Assembly: GCA_041740995.1 (NCBI GenBank)
Contig: JBGSKY010000228.1
Span: 1 to 64,000 of the forward strand
Source: JBGSKY01 sp041740995
GTDB taxonomy: Bacteria; Planctomycetota; Planctomycetia; Pirellulales; Pirellulaceae
Length of the DNA: 64,000 bases
Direction: 5' to 3'
Shown here: piece after piece, positions 46,218 through 53,736 of the stretch
Position numbering within the stretch: the stretch's first letter is position 1
How the letters are laid out: each line of letters begins with the position of its first letter
Position numbers and translations under genes: made by a program
Notes under the pieces: model-generated
Databases searched by the model: none
The model's input: the letters and a program-made list of their open reading frames with translations, nothing else
What the model was told of the DNA's origin: nothing

Positions 46218-47249
46218 CTAATTCAGGTTTCTTCGATAAATCACTATCAATATAAACGTTCCTAAGAGCATGCCGAAGATAATGAATGGGTAAATCGTTG
46301 TCGTGTTTTTGACTGCCTTGGCCTTTATAACCGCAGTTTCAATATCGGCTGAAGTGACTCTATTAGATATATAAGTTCGACCTGTTATGGTGTCGTCGAC
46401 AACAACGCCATTGGGTATATCAACTTGGAACGTATTGGCGTCCAAATTTGCAGGAAATCGCCAATTGATCAATTTGACATTTTGTTCGAGCAAGGGAGTC
46501 GCCCCAGATGATTCAGCGGTCGTCGCGTTAAGAAGATACTCGCCCTCAGCAGGAAAATAAAAGCCACTTATTTCATCAAAATAATTTTTTAAAATCCGGA
46601 CCTCTGCGGAAATTAACCAAATGTCACTCGATCTGTACTTGACCTTGTTTAAACGCCTAACAAAACTACCATTTTTCTTAGGATCAAGATAAACAATTAA
46701 TTGCGATAACGATTCTGATCCATCGTCAATAATTTCGCCTGTAAAAACAGCCAACCCGTCATTATCAATATTGGTTGCTACAGACTTTGAGATAAGCCAG
46801 TCACTCATCGACCGTTTCCCGACGGCGCCTAAAAGAATGTTTAAGTCCAAAACGGTGTTGAGGAATAATGGCTCGTTTGCGATGACCGCCCGTTTGGGCA
46901 CCCCATCCAAACTTTCAAGCACCGTTACTCTTCCATCAAATTTGGCTCCTAACGAGCTTGTAGCGTGGCCAGAACTTGCGACATGGTGCCAGTTTACTCT
47001 CAAATTGCCTAGATGACTAACGATGGAGACTGTTTGAACTTTCGAAGTCAACACGTTGTTTGAATATTCGCCTCCCTGAAACTCCAAATCTACTTCATAC
47101 GACCGAAGAATCTCTTCTCGCTGTTTAGCGAGTAGCACGAGATCACTGAACTGATCTGCAAAAATGCAGTTAACATCTATCGAAATAAAAATCGCCAAAC
47201 AATAAACGCATAGCATACCACTACGCGAACACAGTGTTGTAAAGGACAT
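46218..47249 (-). CDS. Secreted protein with C-terminal TM, C39 cassette
   Basis: A 343-residue protein of no recognised family. A strong AAGGAG ribosome site precedes ATG 47249. It has a signal peptide (about 1-31, ending NCIFA) and a long beta-rich region with regular strands (QTVSIVSHLGNLRVNWHHV, then DIWLISAEVRILKNYFDE, then GFYFPAEGEYLLNA), reminiscent of outer-membrane-lipoprotein sorting (LolA-like) folds. It ends with a C-terminal membrane helix (about 321-338) and RRNLN. The topology puts almost the whole protein outside the cytoplasm, like the other cassette members. It sits between the Cys-rich protein gene and the C39-like peptidase gene. Confidence 0.75.
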   Translation of the reverse strand: MSFTTLCSRSGMLCVYCLAIFISIDVNCIFADQFSDLVLLAKQREEILRSYEVDLEFQGGEYSNNVLTSKVQTVSIVSHLGNLRVNWHHVASSGHATSSLGAKFDGRVTVLESLDGVPKRAVIANEPLFLNTVLDLNILLGAVGKRSMSDWLISKSVATNIDNDGLAVFTGEIIDDGSESLSQLIVYLDPKKNGSFVRRLNKVKYRSSDIWLISAEVRILKNYFDEISGFYFPAEGEYLLNATTAESSGATPLLEQNVKLINWRFPANLDANTFQVDIPNGVVVDDTITGRTYISNRVTSADIETAVIKAKAVKNTTTIYPFIIFGMLLGTFILIVIYRRNLN

Positions 47250-47310
47250 ACAAGCTCCTTGGTTGATTATCGTTTGTTCGATGAATTGCCTTATCCAATC
47301 ACAATCTAAA

Positions 47311-47748
47311 TTATGTAGGATCCTCGACGTCGCATTCCTTGACGGTGAACTTCATCTTGTCGCCGCCGCAGGTATTCCCTTCGGAAGCGCATGAACAAAC
47401 GCCCTCTACTTTTTCACCCAAGAATCTTTTACCACAGTCGATCCCCGTGGTTTCCAGCACGCAATCAAAATTATGATTACCGTCCGGCGTAGCTGAAGTA
47501 TAGCATCTGTTTTTAGATGTCTTGAGAACTCTTAAGCATGAACCGTTATAAGACACACAAACTTCTGGGTCCGGCGCGCATTCGCAGTATTCGGTTTTTG
47601 AGTCGCCTACTTGCTGACTACATTGGCCGCCGATGACTGACATTGCAACTTCACTCGATAAGACGGATGCTAGGTTGCGGCTTTGCGCGTTGCTAAAAAA
47701 CGTAAACGCAAAGATGGCTGACATAAGAAAGCTGGTAGTATAGTGCAT
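47311..47748 (-). CDS. Secreted 12-cysteine protein with double-glycine motif
   Basis: A 145-residue protein. A Sec-type signal (FLMSAIFAFTFFSNAQS, residues 7-23) is followed by LASVLSSEVAMSVIGG, a double-glycine leader motif with Gly40-Gly41, Leu at -12, Ser at -11 and Val at -4. The remaining 104 residues hold 12 cysteines (43, 55, 57, 64, 71, 82, 96, 105, 118, 120, 127, 139), enough for six disulfides, and are otherwise polar and acidic. It is the first gene of the cassette 44437-47748 and the proposed substrate of the C39-like peptidase. I know of no named family. The function could be a bacteriocin-like toxin, a signal, or a structural protein; the sequence does not decide. Confidence 0.72.
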   Translation of the reverse strand: MHYTTSFLMSAIFAFTFFSNAQSRNLASVLSSEVAMSVIGGQCSQQVGDSKTEYCECAPDPEVCVSYNGSCLRVLKTSKNRCYTSATPDGNHNFDCVLETTGIDCGKRFLGEKVEGVCSCASEGNTCGGDKMKFTVKECDVEDPT

Positions 47749-47896
47749 AGCTTAATCGTGTTCTTTGTTGAGGGAGTGAGCAAGGTTGCGGATTGCCCCA
47801 TCATTTTGCCACAAAGGGGGGGGGGGGGCAATACCGCAACAGAACATTTTTGGCTTTTAGCTGTTATTGCGTCGCGCCTACTAATTTGCAAAACCC
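47749..47896. promoter_or_regulatory. Divergent promoter region with G13 tract
   Basis: 148 bp between the Cys-rich protein gene (-) and the sulfotransferase gene (+), and the only place for both promoters. It contains 13 consecutive G at 47816-47828, about 68 bp from the Cys-rich protein start and 69 bp from the sulfotransferase start. Confidence 0.7.
47816..47828 (+). repeat. G13 mononucleotide tract
   Basis: Thirteen G in a row, in an intergenic promoter region. Tracts of this length are prone to slipped-strand changes and often control promoter spacing in phase-variable loci. It does not lie in the reading frame of either neighbour: an in-frame stop at 47882 precedes the sulfotransferase start. 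Homopolymers are also common sequencing-error sites. Confidence 0.95.
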
Positions 47897-48823
47897 ATGG
47901 CTTGTCCGTATTCAATTTCCATTGTCGGTTGTCCACGTTCCGGCACTACATTGCTTACGGCGGTTCTCAATCGCCATTTGGATGTGGTGGCGATGCCGGA
48001 AACGAAGCTTTGGTCGAGACGGTTTAATCATTCTGGTCGTTATCGCAGGCAAACGCTTGATCGAATCGCGGCAGATTCGGGGCTGGATGAAGTTCAACAC
48101 GTTGCCGCAACGGAACCGGTAGTTGTTTGGCAGTGGATCTGCAAACATTTTCCAAAATCCATTAATCGCCCCAACGTAAAGTACGTCATCAACAAAGTTC
48201 CCGAACAGAGCGTGGCGATTTTGCATTCGGAATTGGCGTCGAGCAAAAACAATAAGTTGATTTTGATGGTCCGCGATGGATATGCCGTGGCCGATTCACT
48301 GACCCGCGTGCCTTGGATTCATTGCGATCATGGAAGTGCGGCCGCCATCTGGAATCATTTCATGTCGCACTTCACACGATTCATCGACAAAACTAACAAT
48401 CAACCGAGACATTTGATGCATGTTATTCGCTATGAAGAATTGATCGCCAATCCAGTAGCGACGATCGCCGATACGTTAGAATTTTTGGAACTGGACAGCT
48501 GGTCGGCGGCAGATTGCTTGGTCCCCAATGCAGAGCTGGACAAATACGTTTTTCCACCACGCGAGGCAACGTGGAAAGCCAGTTCCATTGAGACAATCGA
48601 TGTCAACCGGCTGCATTGTCCGCGTGAGATTTCAACGCTGAACTTGCAACGCATCCATGCCGCCGCTGGTCCGATGCTGCAGCGTTGGGGCTACGCGCGA
48701 TCGCTGCCCAAAACGTCAGTCTCGCAGCAGGCACTTTTAAAAATCCGAAATCAGATGGCGACCGTCAGGACGGCGATGAGTCTTCCGCCGCGAATGTTAA
48801 TTGAAACGATCACAGGTTTTTAA
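47897..48823 (+). CDS. Sulfotransferase family protein
   Basis: A 308-residue PAPS-dependent sulfotransferase-like protein. The 5'-phosphosulfate loop GCPRSGTTLL (11-20) is followed by the 3'-phosphate-type segment MVRDGYAVADS. The rest fits Sulfotransfer_1/3 families of planctomycetes. It is cytoplasmic, without a signal peptide, and likely transfers sulfate to a sugar or lipid acceptor. It is followed, after 2 nt, by a GT-C-type membrane protein, so the pair probably builds a sulfated surface glycan. The in-frame stop at 47882 fixes the start near ATG 47897. Confidence 0.88.
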   Translation: MACPYSISIVGCPRSGTTLLTAVLNRHLDVVAMPETKLWSRRFNHSGRYRRQTLDRIAADSGLDEVQHVAATEPVVVWQWICKHFPKSINRPNVKYVINKVPEQSVAILHSELASSKNNKLILMVRDGYAVADSLTRVPWIHCDHGSAAAIWNHFMSHFTRFIDKTNNQPRHLMHVIRYEELIANPVATIADTLEFLELDSWSAADCLVPNAELDKYVFPPREATWKASSIETIDVNRLHCPREISTLNLQRIHAAAGPMLQRWGYARSLPKTSVSQQALLKIRNQMATVRTAMSLPPRMLIETITGF

Positions 48824-48825
48824 CG

Positions 48826-51048
48826 ATGACGCCGTGGACGCTTGCCCTGACCGATTGCCTCATGACGATACCCTTCGTGATGGCGATGGCCTGGGTTTGG
48901 AGCTGTATCGGGCGAGCCATTAAGCGGATGTATGTGACGACATCGGAAGGTGAAGTTGCAGTGACGAGCGGATTGGGCTGGGCCGTCATGACGCGCGGAA
49001 TTTTGCTGTGGGCATCGATTGTTTTGGTAGCGATTGGACTGTCGTTTTTCGGTTGGCTAGCAGGGTGGAAGTTGATCGCTGGTTTGACGATCGGATGGAC
49101 GTTGCTGGATGTGATTTTTTATTGCGTGTTGAGCGAATGTCCTGAATTGACTTACAGTTTCGGCGGAATGGCGAGAGACGTCCGGTGCAGCAAAACCGGA
49201 GGTCTTGCGCCCTTCCGCTATAGAAATACGGGAGAAGTTAATTCGGCGGCGAGGACAAGCTGGGTGACGAAGATTTGGTTGACGCTGCTGTTGGCGATCT
49301 GCATTGCACAGACTATCGGGTTTGGCCTGATGCAGTTTCCGATGGATTGGGACACGCTGGCTTATCACGCCCCATTTATCGATCATTGGTTGCAGACAGG
49401 AACGTTAACCAGCCAACGGTGTGCGTTTTGGTACATGCCGGGCAATTTAGAGCTGCTAGGGCTAACCATGACGGGTGTTTTCAGTGGTGACTTTTTAGCG
49501 CAAAGCGTGAACCTGTTTGTGATGTTGATGCTGCTGGCCGCTATCGACCACTTGGGACATTTGTTGAGCTGGTCGATTTGGTGCCGGCTGACTGTGATGA
49601 CGTTGACGCTTGGCAACACAGTCATGGTTCGCCAGTTGGTCTCACTGGAGAATGATTTGGCTGTCGCGGCAACGTTCATTGTCGGACTGACATTTGTAAT
49701 CCGATTCGTCCAGCAAGCTCGAACAATTGATTTAGCACTAGCAGCAATTGCGACTGGCGTTTGCGGTGGGGTGAAGTATTACGCGTTGGGGTACGCAGCG
49801 GTTTTGGTCATTGTGATATTCATGGCAGTGCTCTGGGCCAGAACGCATCAACTGAGCCGTTTGGTCGTCGTCGGTAAAGCCAGCTTGTATGTGATGTGCA
49901 GCTTGGGTGCATTGACTGGTTATTGGTATGTCCGCAACTGGATCATCACTGGTTCGCCAATTTATCCTCAAGGGATTGCCATGCTGGGCATCGAGGCCCC
50001 GTGGAACGAGATACGACCTGAGATTTCCACATCAACGGTGTTCTTTGGTCTGAACAAGGAGGTCTTTAGCAATCTGGTTTGGGCGTGGTGGACCCAGTGC
50101 GGACCGTTGGGCATGGTGGCTATGTTTTGTTCGTTGCCGTTGGCGATTGCGGCTTTGATATACAGTCTGAAATTATCTCAACAGCCGTTGTTGCTTATTG
50201 CGATAGCAACGGTTGGAACAGCAGTCGTCTATTTGATAACGCCCAACGTTATAGAAACCGATCCAGGCACCCAAAACATGTTGAAGATGCAGTATCACAG
50301 CGTTCGATTTGGCTACGCTGCTTTTGTGATGGCGGTTGTTTGCGGTGGGGCCGTGGTGCATCAGTTTGCAGATCGATTTGCGGCCCAACGGCGATTGATG
50401 ATGTTGGGACAAACCGCTTTTGCAGGGTTGGCTTTGCTTTCGCTTGGACTTGCATTGGCACCTCAGTATGGATGGCGGCAATCGTTTCTGACAGCGAATT
50501 GGAATGCCCCTCGGCATTGGATGCTCGATTGGAACGGAACGGATTGGCTCTTGTTGACGATGAACGTCATGTTGCTGATCGCGATCGCGAATTTTTTTCG
50601 CGATGGACAGACGAAAGAGTTCTCGCGAGCAACGAAACTTAAGATCGCCTGGCTTGCGTCTTTCGTTTCCGGGTGTGTGGCCATCTACTTTCTCAGTCAT
50701 CATTGGCACACTGATCATGACTCGTTTTACAACTCGTTCAATACTTCTTGCCCGGCTGATCTGATCCAGCCGTCCGCATCGCAACAGCAAGTTTGTGTAT
50801 GCACCTATCTGTACTATCCGCTCTTGGGATCGCATCGCGAAAAGGACGTTGTACGACCTGGGATTATGACTAATTCAGCGGAGTTTCAACGTTACTTAGA
50901 AAAATATCGGATCAGCTTGGTCGCAGCGCCGGATAGCGACTGGCATTGGAGCCAGACTTATGCTGAAAATGCTGGTTGGTTAGCGAACTCTGACGTTTGG
51001 CAACAAGTGCACGAGCGAGCGGGCTTTAAAATATACCTGCGTAAATGA
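48826..51048 (+). CDS. GT-C-type membrane glycosyltransferase-like protein
   Basis: A 740-residue polytopic membrane protein with 11-13 hydrophobic segments. The first extracytoplasmic loop carries MDWDTLAYHAPFIDHW, with aspartates in the position where GT-C (PMT/ArnT-like) enzymes hold their catalytic acid, and the next loop has CAFWYMPGNLELL. A long C-terminal outer segment follows (after about 610). GT-C enzymes use polyprenyl-phosphate sugars to glycosylate proteins, lipids or glycans on the outer face. It is in an operon with the sulfotransferase (2-nt gap). The exact substrate is unknown. Confidence 0.75.
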   Translation: MTPWTLALTDCLMTIPFVMAMAWVWSCIGRAIKRMYVTTSEGEVAVTSGLGWAVMTRGILLWASIVLVAIGLSFFGWLAGWKLIAGLTIGWTLLDVIFYCVLSECPELTYSFGGMARDVRCSKTGGLAPFRYRNTGEVNSAARTSWVTKIWLTLLLAICIAQTIGFGLMQFPMDWDTLAYHAPFIDHWLQTGTLTSQRCAFWYMPGNLELLGLTMTGVFSGDFLAQSVNLFVMLMLLAAIDHLGHLLSWSIWCRLTVMTLTLGNTVMVRQLVSLENDLAVAATFIVGLTFVIRFVQQARTIDLALAAIATGVCGGVKYYALGYAAVLVIVIFMAVLWARTHQLSRLVVVGKASLYVMCSLGALTGYWYVRNWIITGSPIYPQGIAMLGIEAPWNEIRPEISTSTVFFGLNKEVFSNLVWAWWTQCGPLGMVAMFCSLPLAIAALIYSLKLSQQPLLLIAIATVGTAVVYLITPNVIETDPGTQNMLKMQYHSVRFGYAAFVMAVVCGGAVVHQFADRFAAQRRLMMLGQTAFAGLALLSLGLALAPQYGWRQSFLTANWNAPRHWMLDWNGTDWLLLTMNVMLLIAIANFFRDGQTKEFSRATKLKIAWLASFVSGCVAIYFLSHHWHTDHDSFYNSFNTSCPADLIQPSASQQQVCVCTYLYYPLLGSHREKDVVRPGIMTNSAEFQRYLEKYRISLVAAPDSDWHWSQTYAENAGWLANSDVWQQVHERAGFKIYLRK

Positions 51049-51275
51049 AGCAAACCTTCTGATTCACTTGAACGATTTGGGGATTTCTCTCGCATTGAAT
51101 GCGGCTAAAACGCTGGAAGATTCTTTTGTGCTACTACCACGATACCGCCAAATTCGGTTATTCTGAGAAGACTTGATATCGGTCAGGTTCTTGTCGTGCA
51201 TTTCGGGCGGGCGAACTGCACAAGTGGATATGCGCACCGGGACGTTTCGTTTTGCCTAGAGAGTAGTTACTGAGT

Positions 51276-52217
51276 ATGACCAATGAGGTGATGGCTTTTG
51301 TTGAACGGCTCGAGAAAAATATTGAATCGGTTGTTTTGGGGAAGCATGACGTGGTCAAGATGGTCGTGGTCGCGTTGCTGGCCGGCGAACATATCCTGCT
51401 CGAAGATGTGCCTGGTGTAGGCAAGACGCTGATTGCCAAGGCGCTCGCCAAAAGTATTCGTGGAGAATTTTCCCGAGTCCAATTTACTCCCGATTTGTTG
51501 CCCAGCGATATTGTCGGTAGCAGTCTCTACAATTCGAAGTCCGGAGAATTCACTTTTGCTCCGGGACCAATTTTTGGGAACGTCGTGCTGGCCGACGAAG
51601 TCAATCGAGCGCCACCACGAACTCAAAGCGCGCTGCTTGAGTGCATGAGCGAACGCCAGGTCAGCGTGGATGGTCACGCGCACGCAGTGCCGTCACCGTT
51701 TTTGGTCATCGCGACGCAAAACCCATTTGAATTTGAAGGAACATACCTTCTCCCGGAAAGCCAGCTCGATCGATTTCTTTTGCGAATCGAAATTGGATAT
51801 CCAGATCGAATGTTCGAACGCAATATCTTGCTGACACATAACCTAGGTGAGCCGGTGGATAAGCTTGAGGCTGTGGTTTCGCTGGATGAGGTTCGCGAAG
51901 CGCAGCAATTGATTCGCAAAGTCAAATTTGAGGATTCGGTCCTAGACTATCTACAAGATATTGTTCACGCGACTCGAACGAGCCCTGAATTACAAGTTGG
52001 TGTTAGTACTCGCGGTGCATTGGGATATTATCGCGCTGCTCAAGCCATGGCGACCATCCATGACCGCGATTATGTAACGCCTGACGACATTAAAAAGCTC
52101 GCCTTGCCGTTGATTGCGCATCGCGTGGTGCCGAGGGGACTGGCTGCGGGAACCGATCGTCGAGCGGTCGAAGCGATCGTTCGCAAGTTGCTCGACAACG
52201 TCCGGCCGCCAGCTTAA
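51276..52217 (+). CDS. MoxR-family AAA+ ATPase
   Basis: A 313-residue MoxR ATPase with Walker A DVPGVGKT (44-51), Walker B VVLADEVNRAPPRTQSALLE, sensor VIATQNPFEFEGTYLLPESQ and the C-terminal lid. It begins the classic MoxR-DUF58-transglutaminase set (51276-56185), which is thought to act at the cell surface or membrane. It is diverged from the MoxR at 22962. A 79-bp gap precedes DUF58. Confidence 0.94.
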   Translation: MTNEVMAFVERLEKNIESVVLGKHDVVKMVVVALLAGEHILLEDVPGVGKTLIAKALAKSIRGEFSRVQFTPDLLPSDIVGSSLYNSKSGEFTFAPGPIFGNVVLADEVNRAPPRTQSALLECMSERQVSVDGHAHAVPSPFLVIATQNPFEFEGTYLLPESQLDRFLLRIEIGYPDRMFERNILLTHNLGEPVDKLEAVVSLDEVREAQQLIRKVKFEDSVLDYLQDIVHATRTSPELQVGVSTRGALGYYRAAQAMATIHDRDYVTPDDIKKLALPLIAHRVVPRGLAAGTDRRAVEAIVRKLLDNVRPPA

Positions 52218-52296
52218 AGGCTTTACTACTGACGATAGTTCGAGACAGCAAAATCGTTGAGAATGAACCGTCAAGTTCCTTCAATGGTAAACTCCC

Positions 52297-53736
52297 GTGC
52301 TAACCAAAAATCCGACCATCGAATCAACGAAACCTAATGTCTTGCAGCGCTCGATCAAGGGCAGCAACGTTTCGAACGGTTCGTTGGCTTTGCCAAAAAG
52401 CCGACTAAGGTTACTGTCGAAAATGTTCGCTAGGCGTTCCATCGGCCTCGATTCCGATTCAAGCGAACAACCGCGTGGTTTTCTCACGCGACTGTTCTTT
52501 AATCCGGCTCATCGAATATCGACCAGGCTGACGAGAGAAGGGTACCAATTCGTTTTTTTACTTGGTTTCTCGCTCGTCGCGGCGATTATTCAAAATGTTA
52601 ACTTGTTAGTTTTGCTCGGCGGATCTCTGGCTGGTTTGCTGCTGTTGCAATGGCGACTGTGCTCTCGCACATTGTACGGGCTGCGGATGCAACGAAATTT
52701 GCCGCGAGACATTGAAGCAGGACGGAGATTCTTTGTTGAACTGGTATTGAGCAACCCACGACCTTGGCTAGGAAGTTGGTGGGTTATCGCTCATGAGAAA
52801 GTGATTGCCGCCAAAACCAATCGAATTGCAAAAGGCGATAGCCAGACGTTACTTGTAAATGTCGAACGCGTTTTGCCTCGCGATCAAAGCCGAGTACGTT
52901 ACGAGTGTCTCTGCATTCATCGGGGCGAATACCTCTTTCAGCGTTCAGAAATATCAACGCGTTTTCCGCTTTCGTTAATGCGGGGTATTCGGTCGCTGGG
53001 CCAAGAAGCGAAGTTTTTAGTCCATCCAATGAGGGGCAAGATGGACCCAAATTGGCGAACCAAACTGGAGCTTCCACGTTTGGGTTTACACGAACGTCGT
53101 GTCGCGCGTAGTGGCGGTGATGGCGAGTTTTTTGGTTTAAGAGATTATCGCAGCGGCGATGCAATGCGATTGATTCATTGGCGCAGCAGCGCCAAACGAA
53201 ATCAATTGCTCGTCCGGCAGATGGAACGTCAAGAGAATTTTGAAATAGCGCTGTTGCTCGATTTGACGGAGCCAGCAAACGACAACGGACGGACTGTTTC
53301 CAGCGCAACGCGATCACAAATCTCCGAAGCTCGTATGGAAGCAACAGAAATAGCTGTTGAGCTGATAAATACGTTGACCAGAACTTTGTTGGTCCAACAA
53401 AATGGCATCGTCACATTAAATATTGCTGATGGACGAGAAAATTGGAAATTCCGGATCAGCTCGGTCTCCCAACTTTCGGCGGTGCTTGATCGTTTGGCGA
53501 TCGCCAACGCGTCGCCCCGCTCTAATTTTTCGTCGATCGCCGAATATACTTTTGGCACCATTGCGATCGGGACACCAACTATTGTTGTGAGCTTACGTGA
53601 TCAATCTGAATCAGGCGTTGATGAGTTGAGAGCGGTCTCTAGCTCGATGTTAAAATTGTCGAATATTCGCTGGGTCAACGTAAGCAATGGCGAATGGAAC
53701 TCTTTTTTTCAGCGGGGCACTGTCGATGAAGCGTGA
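52297..53736 (+). CDS. DUF58 protein
   Basis: A 479-residue protein: basic N-terminal part, two membrane segments (about 83-120, with FVFLLGFSLVAAIIQNVN and VLLGGSLAGLLLL), an immunoglobulin-like extension, and DUF58 (VARSGGDGEFFGLRDYRSGD, then IHWRSSAKRNQLLVRQ), with a VWA-type end. It is a MoxR partner in many bacteria. The start of the following gene lies 11 nt inside its end. GTG 52297 was taken as the start; a longer or shorter start is possible. Confidence 0.92.
   Translation: MLTKNPTIESTKPNVLQRSIKGSNVSNGSLALPKSRLRLLSKMFARRSIGLDSDSSEQPRGFLTRLFFNPAHRISTRLTREGYQFVFLLGFSLVAAIIQNVNLLVLLGGSLAGLLLLQWRLCSRTLYGLRMQRNLPRDIEAGRRFFVELVLSNPRPWLGSWWVIAHEKVIAAKTNRIAKGDSQTLLVNVERVLPRDQSRVRYECLCIHRGEYLFQRSEISTRFPLSLMRGIRSLGQEAKFLVHPMRGKMDPNWRTKLELPRLGLHERRVARSGGDGEFFGLRDYRSGDAMRLIHWRSSAKRNQLLVRQMERQENFEIALLLDLTEPANDNGRTVSSATRSQISEARMEATEIAVELINTLTRTLLVQQNGIVTLNIADGRENWKFRISSVSQLSAVLDRLAIANASPRSNFSSIAEYTFGTIAIGTPTIVVSLRDQSESGVDELRAVSSSMLKLSNIRWVNVSNGEWNSFFQRGTVDEA

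Noticed and set aside
47743..48122. ORFs running through the G13 tract on the plus strand
   Set aside because: Neither is in the sulfotransferase frame, and an in-frame stop at 47882 separates them from it; translational phase variation is not supported.
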